Source: Molanna angustata | Taxonomy: Eukaryota > Arthropoda > Insecta > Trichoptera > Molannidae | NCBI GenBank assembly: GCA_963576475.1 | Contig: OY754982.1 | Coordinates: 2,445,409-2,509,408, forward strand | Reading direction: 5' to 3' | DNA length: 64,000 nucleotides | Shown: positions 1 to 10,416 of the stretch, in pieces | How positions within the stretch are numbered: the first letter of the stretch is position 1 | Layout of the letters: each line of letters opens with the position of its first letter | Notes under the pieces: generated by a model | What the model was told of the DNA's origin: nothing | Database searches by the model: none | The model's input: only the letters and a program-made list of their open reading frames with translations | Made by a program: the position numbers and the translations under genes

Positions 1-322
1 CTTTGGTCCCTCCTCCATCCACTCGCAACAGAGTCACTCGCTTTACTCAATCGCAGCACCCATTCACAGTGGACCTTCAACATATACGAACTAGTCGCTT
101 CTCGAACTCATTAATTAATACAGCAGCCCGACTGTGGAACGATCTTCCGAATTCTGTGTTTCCGCCTTCGTACAACCCGGGTCTTTTTAAAATCCGAATC
201 AATAAACTCTTTTCTAGACTGCAAACCCCTCCCAACGCTACGTAGTGCGTTTCTTCGGAAGAGCAAAATGGACCCAAATCCTAATAGCTGGTGTCCCCTA
301 CGTAGACATGTTAAAAAAAAAA
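1..322 (+). mobile_element. LINE X 3' end: reverse transcriptase C-terminus, 3' UTR and A tail
   Basis: The frame at 3-245 reads RTSRFSNSLINTAARLWNDLP followed by a region rich in F, K and R, then a stop. The ARLWNDLP signature is typical of the C-terminal end of the reverse transcriptase ORF of Jockey/CR1-type non-LTR retrotransposons. After the stop come about 65 bases of 3' UTR and an A run near 312-322. The window edge cuts the element on its 5' side. The same last residues (LFSRLQTPPNAT) and the same UTR recur on the minus strand at 36521-36642, so this is a real repeat family. A tRNA-derived SINE starts directly after the A tail. Confidence 0.75.
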
Positions 323-500
323 GATGGGTAGATGGCAGGGCGGTTAGCGCGCTGGGCTAGTAATCCAGTGGTCGCCAGATCGAATCCTGTCTCGACCGAT
401 TTCGTTCACCTATAGCACAAGCATTTATGCTTATTTTAGGGAATGTAGGAAGATGTATATGCACTTGTTTAACAAGAACATATTTTTTTTATTAAAAAAA
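323..500 (+). mobile_element. tRNA-derived SINE, family A
   Basis: The head carries a pol III A-box-like stretch (TGGCAGGGCGGTTAGCG) and about 35 bases later a B-box-like stretch (AGATCGAATCCTG). A non-tRNA body follows (CTATAGCACAAGCATTTATG, then AGGAAGATGTATATGCACTT) and the copy ends in A-rich sequence. Related copies lie at 30431-30600, 57270-57438, 42827-42915 and, inverted and partial, 36072-36160. It is a SINE rather than a tRNA gene, because it has a body and tail and is repeated. Confidence 0.8.
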
Positions 501-1084
501 AAATGTATCCGTCATTTTCAACTCGTGCTAGTCGAATGCAAGACATACATACACCTTCCCTTTTCTGTGCAATTCCCATCCATTGTCGTCCAATGAATGT
601 TTTGATCTCGTCTATCCCCATCTGTCAGGTGGCCGTCCTTATCGTATCATGGTCTCCACTCCATCAGTCTTTTCTTCCATCCAATATTATCTTTCATTGA
701 TAATATTTCATCGGTTCAAATATTAGAAAATAAAGTGGACGTTTCCATTTGAATATTTCTAATAAACTTTCGATTTCCATGAATAATGTTTAGAGGACAT
801 TGTCAAGGTACTGACTGCGATGGCATCTATCCATTTCGATGGAAGATTTCAGATCAGATATGGACGTACGTATACCATACTTGCTGAGGAAGAAAGTGTG
901 GCCTTGTCTTCTACATATGTCCATACCATTCACATGCTCAAGTGTTAAATCACCAGCCTAGCACCTATATCAGCGTTTATTATTTATTTATTTTATTAAT
1001 ATACAAACACGTGTAGGTACAAAAGCTGAATGTACGCAAGTTTTTATAGTTGCATGTACCTACCTACGTAAAATGAAATAATAT
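501..1084. other. Non-coding AT-rich stretch, nothing recognised
   Basis: No convincing reading frame, tRNA or terminal-repeat structure was seen. The short frame at 503-700 has no recognisable motif. Confidence 0.5.
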
Positions 1085-1478
1085 TTCAGGCGCAGTTAAG
1101 GGGTGTCATCTGTGTGAAAACACTTTTACCTCATGTATAAGGACTGTTGCTTTCATTTCTTACAAAAAATACCATTTCTCAATAGATGGCGTTACAAAAA
1201 GGTTTCTTCTTTAATTTATAGATAGCGATGGTAAAAACAGCTTATTTTCAAACAATCAGTTTCTCATTATCAAAATATAAAGAACATTTAAAATTGCATT
1301 GATAAGGTATCTCAATAAGAAGGCATAATTTGTGAAAGTTGCGCAAGCGCATAAATTGATCACGTAAACCAGCCAATGATAGGCCATAAACCCTGAAGGT
1401 GCCTTGAGTTCCTGGTTCTCCTATGATATTCCAACTTTGTCTCAATTGAGATGTTAGAAATTTGTCAAAAAACAATTT
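1085..1478. mobile_element. Single arm of the CTCAATAGAG foldback repeat
   Basis: This block matches one arm and part of the centre of the large inverted repeat at 23485-24262. Shared landmarks are AATAGATGGCGTTAC, GTTGCGCAAGCGCATAAA, GATCACGTAAACCAGCC and a terminal TCTCAATTGAGATG. The other arm is missing, so this copy is truncated or decayed. A third locus is at 12211-12566. The class is unknown. Confidence 0.6.
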
Positions 1479-1756
1479 AAAATGTCATAAACTGGAAAAT
1501 GGATGGGATGCGAAGGAAAGAATATAGGTATGAGGATAAAAAGTGTGACTTCAGAAGGTTCTTGAAAACCATTAAGCTAGGAGCTTCTTTTATAGATCTC
1601 TGTTGCATCGACGATACCGACGATGCATCAGTTTCTCTCATAGACCGTTGATTGTTCTGAAGATCCTTATCTCGAATGCTGCAATGGATCTCTATAGAAC
1701 TTTCGTTAACACCCAGGTTTTTAGAGATCAAGACTGGCTTAATCGGAGTTTATACA

Positions 1757-2690
1757 TTTTGTTTATTTATTTATTTATACATAGGTACATATATATAATT
1801 GACAAATAATATTCGTAACAGCAATGATCCACTATAGGCAAAAAACCTGTGCCGGGGCTAAAACATTTTGAAATAATGATACTTTTAACAGTGAATGCCA
1901 ACTAACAAAACATACACAAAAATGGCATTACAAATTAGAGATAACAAATTACAAAATTAGAAATAACATTAGAAATTAACACACACAAAAATGCATTACA
2001 AATTTGAAATCATGAAGCTATAATAGGTATTAACATAATAAATTACAAAATTAGAAAAGTAAAACATAATACGGCATAAATAAACCCATCAATATAATCT
2101 TTTCCCTTAAAACAATGAATATGCCCTTGCATTAAGAACATGAAAAAGAACAGATTATAGAAAAAAGTAGAAATAAAACATAATTACAAATATTAAAAAA
2201 AACTAATGCCTATCCAAGAAGTAGAATAAGAACATATTAAACAAAAAAAAATCAAACTTAAGGACAGTTTAGAACAACCAAGGCATGAAAAAACTACAAA
2301 AGAAAACACGTTAGTCCGCCAACGCCATACAATCCCTGAGTTCGTTACATCATGTATGTATGTGGCAAATATTCGTTATAAAGAATCTTCTCCGTCCTTT
2401 TCCGACCTATGTCGTAGAGACAAATTTGCAAAAAAGTATTTTCCTATTGTCTTGACAAAGGGATTCAGGATTTTGAAGACTTTATGTGCTATATAGGTAT
2501 AGCTTCTTTGCGCAAATTTTGTTTTATAATTATTGGGAATATTGTAATTGCACAAAAGTGCTGCCCGTGTTTGTATATTATTTTGAGTTTTTGTTTTCGA
2601 TGAATCATCCCAAAAATGTCTCAAAGCGTTCCTGATGAAAAGCTCAAGACAAAGATGGTCAAGACTTTCATAGACTGGAAGAGCGTTTCA
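1757..2690 (-). mobile_element. LINE remnant: RT C-terminus and 3' tail
   Basis: On the minus strand a frame from about 2685 to 2376 reads DHLCLELFIRNALRHFWDD and later YKTKFAQRSYTYIAHKVF before a stop. This layout, with a basic aromatic C-terminus then AT-rich UTR, is that of a non-LTR reverse transcriptase end. Downstream on the same strand the copy ends in repeated AAATAAAT units near 1757-1780, a common LINE tail. Assignment to a clade is not possible from this much. The upstream RT core is absent, as in 5'-truncated copies. Confidence 0.55.
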
Positions 2691-4440
2691 CTCGGATATC
2701 GAGGAGGGTACCTACATCATTACATAATCTCCGTATTCTTTAGTCTTAAATTAAACACGGAAAGAAGAACAACTTCTGTATTTTACGTTAGTTAGCTAAT
2801 TATTGTAAATCCGTCTGCTTATAATGCATCGATACTTCAACAATATAATATAATAAACTGTCAATTTTTCTAATCAATCTTTTACATAATATGCATATAT
2901 ACACATTTCCTTGCTCCATCCCAACAAGGATAACCTAAGTTATACATTATTCCACAATAAACATGGCGGAGATTTTTTACAAATTATTTTTAATAAGGAA
3001 TATTCTAGTTTTTTTTTGTAAAATTAGGTTATCCGCTATGTAAAACTAGGCCTTCCTTCCAATTTGGTATATTGGAAGTCGTTGTTATTTACATATTTCG
3101 TATCTGATCATGTTGATGTTCGGAGTTCCTACGAAAAGAAGTTCATAGTTTTCTATTTTCAAAACACAGCGTCAGAGAAGCAATTATTGATAAATACATA
3201 ATAGGTATAATCAATTAGATTTCAGCACTTCTGTGACTGCACAGACAATCAATCCATTCACTTCTATAACTATTATGAATGTTAGTTTTATGTAGATGTA
3301 TAGCAATATCATAATGAAGTTAATTGTATTGTTTTATATCGAAATTCTTAATAATTATTTTACTTGTAAAAAACTATGAAGGTTCATTGTTTGTTCCTTA
3401 TCTAAGCGTATTATTATTTATTATTTATTTTATTTTATTTTTAATATATTTTATAATACAAATCAATATATAAATTCACTAGTAATAATATTCTTACATA
3501 TTTTCCCTGCAGTACCTCATCAAAAAGATTACAATCTTGTGCTTGATGAGGGAAGCACTTATAACAAAATAAAATATCAATACAAAGCAAAGTCAACATA
3601 AAAGTAAAAGTAATTAAATCAAATCATACATGAACAAAAAAAAAATCAAATAACCATCATAAAAAGGTTGAAAATAAATGAAAAAGAAGAATACTCAAAT
3701 TAGAAAACATATCAGAATACATATTCAAACAAAAAAAAAAGAAAAACATGAAAATAATTGAAAAATGAGTAATATAGAATTATAGACGATTCAAATATAT
3801 CAAAACACATATTCAAAAATAAAAAAAGAAAATACTGGAAATTGAAACAAATCAAAACAACAAAATCGAAAACTACTATTTTAGAAAGTTAAGTGCAATT
3901 TTAATTATATTATCCAATTTTATATAGGTATTTGTAAAATTAAACATTATAATTGATGATGACGTGGGGATGGACGCTTACTAAGATAGAACAATATGAC
4001 ATTCTATTCTTACTGCATACTCCATTAGACATGGCGAAACGGTATGAATGTATGAAACCTTACAAAAAAAAACAAGTGGATTATACTCTCCACTGCAAAA
4101 GTGCACACTTTATAAATAAATTATATCAATATGATGTATTTGAATTTTTGATTTGGGCTGTATTGAGGACACTCTTTTTCAAATACTTATTGATAACACA
4201 GGCCAACACACATTTTGGTGGCGGCGATTTTTTAACTGTTCCTGGGTAATTTTTGGGTGGAGATTCCGAAATAGCCATCAGATTTTGTCTATCAGATCTA
4301 GTTTTTAAATTGGAATTATTTACTGTTTTTAACCTCTATATATATTTTACGTTATAACTATGAGTATTGCCAGTAAAAAAACACATAGGTATATTAAATA
4401 TTTATTTTAAAAAGTAGATTAACATACATTCATACACATA
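2691..4440. other. Non-coding AT-rich stretch with a small hairpin
   Basis: No gene is supported. Near 3514-3550 there is a stem pairing CCTCATCAA with TTGATGAGG around an inner AAGATT/AATCTT pair. It is preceded by T-rich TTTATTT units at 3415-3450 that could be the tail of an inverted LINE. The 98-codon frame at 3953-4249 shows no known motif. Confidence 0.4.
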
Positions 4441-5660
4441 TTAGTCATTATCACCTACAAATTTTCGTTTATACAACTTTCTAGAATGGAGTTTACTGGG
4501 GCAGTCTCGCTGAAGGCTCCAACAGTAGTCGGCCATCATGTGGATATCCCATCGTCCTTGATATCGATCTTCTATAGTTTTAATATCCTGATGGAATCTT
4601 TTTCCCTGTTCTTCACTATAGTCACCTAAATTTTCTGGAAAGCGATCTAGGTGGCTGTGGAGGTAATGAAGTTTTATGCTCATGTTACAACCGAGATTAT
4701 GAAAATTTGAAAGCATAGTTTCCACTAATTCTATGTAATTCTCTGCTTTGTGATTTCCAAGAAAATTTTGAACTACTTGAACAAATGAACCCCAAGCGTT
4801 AGATTCAGTCTCAATCATTGATGTGGTGAACTGTGGATCTTTAATAAGTTGCCTTATTTGAGGACCATCAAATATACCAACTTTTAGTTTTTCTGTAAGT
4901 ACCCAAAACAATTTCCACCTCAGTCTAACGCTTTCACAAACTGTTTCATAAGCCCCAACTTGATATGCAAGGGGGGTAGTAAGATTTTTTCTCTCGTAAC
5001 CAAAGGTTCATTCACTACATTCTACTATTTTTTCTTGAATCATAGTATCTCTCACAGGCCAATTTCTCTTAACCCAGTGCTGATCTTTAGCTCTGCTGTC
5101 CCAAAGACATACAAAACAGGGGTATTTTGTATATCTACTTTGCTGTCCAAGGAGAAAGTTCACCGTTCTCAAATTAACACAAATTGCCCACTGATGTTCT
5201 TCGTATTTAATTTGTTTCAAAACTTGTGCTATTGTTTTATACTCCTCTTTCATGGTAGTAGAATGTCCAATAGGAATTGAGGGATATTTGTTACCGTTAT
5301 GTAAAAGGACACATTTTAAACTACGTTTTGAACTGTCAATGAAAAGGCTCCACTCGTCTGAAGTATAATATGGCAAACCCATTTTTTCTAAGACTCCTTT
5401 TATATCGTTACAGAATACCAGCTTATTTTCCTGAGTGAAAAAAGGAAGGAGATCCTTTTCTCTCTTACGATAAAATGTAACATAAGTGCCTGGATAAAGA
5501 AGGATATTTTCTTTTAATCTGGATGCCAGTAATTCAGCACACTCCTGTGAGAGGTATAGGTCTCTCATGAGATCGTTCAGTTCTTGTTGATTAAAACACT
5601 GAGGAGTTGTTAAATCTGCTTCAAATTCACTGTCGTTTATTAGAACTAAATTCAATTAGT
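4441..5660 (-). pseudogene. Decayed member of a multicopy insect gene family of unknown function
   Basis: Two long minus-strand frames (5655-5008 and 4911-4441) belong to one protein. They match, from memory of the family, a high-copy arthropod family with blocks FIDSSKRSLKCVLLHNGNKY, YTKYPCFVCLWDSRAKDQHW, LLPPLHIKLGLMKQFVKALD, FLGNHKAENY, LGCNMSIKLHYLHSHLD and ERFHQDI-type (here KRFHQDIKTIEDRYQG). The LLPPLHIKLG block lies between the two frames in a third frame (about 5008-4925), so at least two frameshifts interrupt the gene. The cysteine-rich N-terminal part I would expect was not found upstream. Function is unknown; copy number in insects suggests a transposon-borne gene. It is most likely non-functional here. 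Confidence 0.7.
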
Positions 5661-6535
5661 CTCTATCTCAAAAACTAGAGCTGATAGAAAAAATCTGCTG
5701 CCAGTTTTAGAATCAGCACATTACGCATATCTAAACTCAGTTCTTAGATCTCAGGCACCAAAAAATTATAAATAAAAAAATATAAAACTTATAATGGGAT
5801 TCTACAAAATAAAATCTTCTAATTAAAAAAACCTTAATTTACCAATTACTTACTTTACGGGTCAAATCTCGACAGATGAGGAGGTTTTCGTCAGTGTATC
5901 TCGATGCAATTGCAGGAGACATCCTCTTAGGATGTTCTCTTTGCACATGGTGACAGTTGTGACACCGATGTTAGTTAGGGTAGTTGGTGTCCCGGTCCCA
6001 AACTTTCCGACAGGTTGACCTGATCTCCACCGTATTGTGGATGCCAAATATCTTTCCTTGCAGTATCTGGTGGTAGTTTTAGGGGGGATGGGGAATAAAC
6101 AGTTCAAAATTACAAATACAATTTTCTTGGTGAGTTAGCTATTGCTTCACATTTATGTTCTCGAGCAACGCCGGGTATAAAAAAACTGGTACTTAATAAT
6201 ATTACCTATAATTTGGTGACCACAAAGTAGGTACCTTCCTACGTACGTTCATATTAAATACTATGAAGAAATGGTGCTTCGTATTGCGTTAACTGAATAT
6301 TATAATCAGGCATTTTATTTTGGCAAACAGCAAGTAATGAGAATGAAAGCATTTTGACATTCGTGTATTGAATTTTAACAAAAATAACAACAACTATTCA
6401 CGTAACACGTTAAATAAGATATCAATCGCAATTCTTTTTACCATTATCGATGTATTTATATAATAACATAGTTTTGAAATCGATATACAGTTCGACATCA
6501 GGCATACATTTTCTTTTTTTAACACCTTCCAATTC
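5661..6535. other. Region upstream of the decayed family member, no gene assigned
   Basis: On the minus strand a frame around 5950-5856 reads MSPAIASRYTDENLLICRD and runs into AAA|GTAAGT, which would be a fair exon end, but no downstream acceptor in frame with the pseudogene was found. The 81-codon frame at 6107-5862 has no recognisable motif. The rest is AT-rich. Confidence 0.3.
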
Positions 6536-6951
6536 ACTAAACTGCGATTTATTCTTAGGCACAGATTTACTAAACTGATTTTATTCTTAGGCACTGATTT
6601 ACTAAACTCCGATTTATTCTTAAGCACAGATTTACTAAACTGTGATTTATTCTTAGGCACATATATACTTACTAAACTGCGATTTATTTTTAGGCACAGA
6701 TATACCAAACTGCGATTTATTATTTTACTAAATTTACTAAATTGTGATTTATTCTTAGGCACTGATTTACCAAACTGCGAAGTATGCACAGATTTACCAA
6801 ACTGCGATTTACTATTTACTAAACTGCGATATATTCTTAGTTACAGATTTACCAAACTGATTTTATTCTTAGGCACAGATTTACTAAACTGCGATTTATT
6901 CTTAGTTACAGATTCACCAAACTGCGATTTATTCTTAGGCACAGATTTACT
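6536..6951. repeat. 33-bp minisatellite, about 12 units
   Basis: Units of about 33 bases are built from AAACTGCGATTTATTCTTAG followed by GCACAGATTTACT, with point changes and short indels. Because 33 is a multiple of 3, the minus strand stays open and reads KNKSQFSKSVP repeats in one frame and INRSLV repeats in another. I take the open frame (6789-6394) as a by-product of the unit length rather than as a gene, since no start context, signal or flanking domain is visible. Confidence 0.85.
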
Positions 6952-7239
6952 AGACCCTCCAATTGCATTGTCTCGTCTATCAATAATTTTCTTTTACCCA
7001 TATTTATGTGTATAATATTATGTCATTTTATAAGAATTATTATTTATTTTTGTTAAATGATATGTTGATATTACTTTCTTTTTAATTGTAAGTATTGTAT
7101 TTATTGTATTTTGTTTATACCTAATATTTACGTAAATGCTTACGTTTATAAATAAAAAATAAATGTATCTATTAATAAACTTAGATGAATGAGCTCGGGT
7201 CCAGCAAATAACAATATATTAAATAAAAAAGCAACAAAT

Positions 7240-7870
7240 AATATTCAATTTTTCTTCATTGGCCTAAGATACGACAATGGCGAAATAAACATATTTTGTC
7301 ACTTCTATATAATACGCTCTTTAATCCTAATTCACCGCAGTACCTTAAAACCAAATTCACCTACTTATCTAATCACGGCCTATCGCTTCGATCTGCTGAA
7401 CGTACTACATTAACTATCCCCATTCACAACACTGAATTTTTCAGCTCTTCCTTTGATGTGCGCTTAGCAAGACTGGAATAATTTGAGTCCTGATATAACT
7501 TCGTCAAACTCGCTTTCCATTTTCAAGAAAAGATTAAAGCAGGGTTATCTCTCCGAAAATACCTGATCCCTCTCCGTTTCCTTCCTTCCCTTTGCTACGT
7601 ATTATTTATCCCTAAACACCCGATCTCGATTTCCTCTTCTTGTTCCTTCCCAATCCCTTTTTTGATGCTATGATGTTTTTTATTTATCTTGGTGTTATGT
7701 ATATTTTATTTGTTCTTTTGTAGCTTTCATTTTTTGTTGATATACATGTATAATTCTGTCACTCTGTAATCTGGTTGGTTGGAAGAAATTGCCTAATGGC
7801 AATAAGCCCGCCAGTGTGCATTATATTTTTTAATATTATGTACCAAAAGTTTAATAAATAAATAAATAAA
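7240..7870 (+). mobile_element. LINE Y: RT C-terminus with one frameshift, complete 3' UTR and TAAA tail
   Basis: The frame to about 7480 reads PQYLKTKFTYLSNHGLSLRS and HNTEFFSSSFDVRLAR. A frameshift then moves to WNNLSPDITSSNSLSIFKKR and a stop near 7564. This order (LSSHG..LRS, HNTE.F..SF, LWN.LP, S..FK..LK) is the C-terminal signature of a common insect non-LTR RT. The UTR ends GGAAGAAATTGCCTAATGGC, AATAAGCCCGCCAGTGTGC, then repeated TAAA at 7853-7870. The same 3' end occurs at 28590-28700, inverted at about 8165-8255, and as the tail of SINE D. Confidence 0.75.
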
Positions 7871-10310
7871 TTTGTTGATTAAATTGTAAAAACTCGTTGA
7901 GCCGAATAGCTATAATTGTTCAACTTTACATGAATAATCAGCTGTATGAATTTCTTGATCATTGATTTTGCACAAATAATAATATAATTGATACTTCCTC
8001 ATTACTGCATTATTACTGCAATTAGATAAAATATTTTGTAACCTATTGTCTGCTAACTGTAAATGAATAGCGCCATTATATGAACCTACTGATTATACCC
8101 ACCCAACTGACGTTTGTAACGAATATAAGATCTATAATATTTAATATTATTTGTTTATCAAAACTTTTTGTACAAAATACAGCAAAGTATCTAACATTGG
8201 CGAACTTAATGCCATTTGGCAATTTCTTCCAACCATCAAGTTAAAAAGTAAGGCAACAATGTACAGCAGGGCTACTCGTGAAGTCGGTTTAGATCAGCTT
8301 CAAACTTAAGAAATATTTGAGGTGTGAATTAATTAAATAATTATATTAATTTATACAAAAATTATTGATAATTTCATACTAAACATTGAGCTTAACATTT
8401 TTTTATGATTCATTGAAAAGATAATGAATGAGTGCTGATTTACATTTTTAAGATGAAGGCAAGATTAAAACGTATTAATAATATGCCACGAGTATCCCCC
8501 AGGTATATTAAAACAGTAAAAAGATTGGTTTCGAAAACAAGAAATAAAAAAATATACTATAAAAAAATAATTATAAGGAATCACTAAGGTTGACAGGTAG
8601 TATAGCTACCTCCACAGAGCCTAATCCATTGATATGTTATGTATCTGGATGTGTGAATTATACTCAATTGAAAGCTTGATGATGCGTTGGTTGCATTTTA
8701 TTTTGATCTGTTAAATAATTTACAATTTACGCATTGATCTGCTAATTCTTTTGAGGAAGTGTATAATAATTATTGTGTAAATATTTGTAGTATACTTAAT
8801 TGTTATTATAATCATTAAAATAAATCGGCCATCGCCGTAAAAAATAATAATAAAAGTTCATAGCAATAAAATAACAAGGAAATGGAAAAATATGACGAGA
8901 AAAAACTAAAAAAAGGTATATTAATATCAATCATGACCAATGGTAGAAGGTACAAATTGAACAATTTTTAATAGTTAAAAAAAACCATATTAAATTATTC
9001 CATTTTAATTTAGACTACGACTGATTTCGTGCAATGCTTATTTTCGAATAACCTATAACCAATATGTTTTATTAATAATAAAATGGAATTCCATCAAACA
9101 CTTTCGAAAGGAATGATTAGTATTTTTCATTTTTATTTTATTTATTTTGGATATCCAACAGTACAGTAGAATATAATAACATAGTATGAGATTAAGAACA
9201 ATGGAAATAACAGTAAATGATAGACTACGGTACATAATAACAGGACAGCATATCAAGTGATTTTTAAAGTTATACCTACATACAATTTTAAACAAATGAG
9301 AAAAACAAAATTATAGGATCATACCTGGAACATACAAGGAACAGTAGAAAGAAGATTATAATCTAGAATCATAACATGGGATTCTAACGTATGTACTTAA
9401 GGATTAACGAAAAAGGTGTTGCAACCATTACGGTGACACATATACCTATATTACATATGTTTATACTAGAGAGTGGAATTTTGAGTTATGTTATCAGTGC
9501 AAAGTTGGCGCTTTATCGCAATTTTGAACGAGAGTAGAGATTGGGTATGAAAGAAGTCAATGTTTTAGAGCAGGTTGTTAAAATTGGAGGTGGCCCGGTT
9601 AGTAAAAAGTTTTTCCTAAGATTAGTTTTACAGTGTGACATAGAAAAAGTAGGTTTTGATCTGACATTGCGGTTTGGAATGTGAATGTGAGATATTTTCT
9701 AATAAATTTGGACATTAATAATACAATCATTTTTAATATGACTCAATATGATAATACACATTAAACGACCGCTGTGGCACAGTTGGTAATAGCTAAAACA
9801 ATCTTTATTGAAATTAATTGTATAAGTACATATAAGAAAAATTAAAACATCGCTAGGCTTGCATTTCAGTTAGCGAGCTTCGTGGTCTAGGTCTTGCACT
9901 TGCAGTCTTGGTGTCTTGTATATTATGCAAGACCAATATTTGCAAGACTTTTCCACAACACTGTTTGGGAGTATAGGTACTGTGAGTTCATTTGTTGATC
10001 AATCAAAATACCAACACTCTTGTTAATTCTTTTAATGATAGGTATTAAATTTTCTTCTACACAGTACACATTATTATTTATCTAACTAATAATGGAAATT
10101 TATAATCCCTATTATAGATTCTTGCCATAATGAGCAAGTCGCATGGCGTTATGGCGACATCGAACGCATCCAGATTCAAATTAAGTTCGAACGCGTTCGA
10201 ATTTCAAATGGACTCTTATAATTTTACTATTGACCAATGCACAACTTACATATACGTACCGGTTAGGATAGGAGAAATTTTCAGAATAATTAATATGCCG
10301 CGATGCTCCG
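7871..10310. other. Intergenic AT-rich sequence with small repeat fragments
   Basis: About 8165-8255 is an inverted fragment of the LINE Y 3' end (it reads GGTTGGAAGAAATTGCC on the minus strand). About 9765-9792 (GACCGCTGTGGCACAGTTGG) resembles the head of SINE D, followed by unrelated sequence. No coding frame with recognisable motifs was seen. Confidence 0.45.
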
Positions 10311-10318
10311 TTATAAAT
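10311..10318 (+). promoter_or_regulatory. Candidate TATA box of the Pro/Gln-rich protein gene
   Basis: TTATAAAT lies about 100 bases before the proposed start codon at 10417. A start of transcription some 30 bases downstream would fall near 10343, in GTCACATACT. This is plausible position and sequence only; no expression data are visible. Confidence 0.4.
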
Positions 10319-10416
10319 AAAAGTGGTATGGTAATGTAGTGTCACATACTCTGAGGTCCTTTTAATTGAATGTCATAGATCAGTCCTCCAAGCGGCAAAA
10401 CAATTTGGAGGGAAAT

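Noticed and set aside
5862..6107. 81-codon minus-strand frame near the decayed gene family member
   Set aside because: No similarity to the family and no splice link to it could be made; composition alone does not support a gene.
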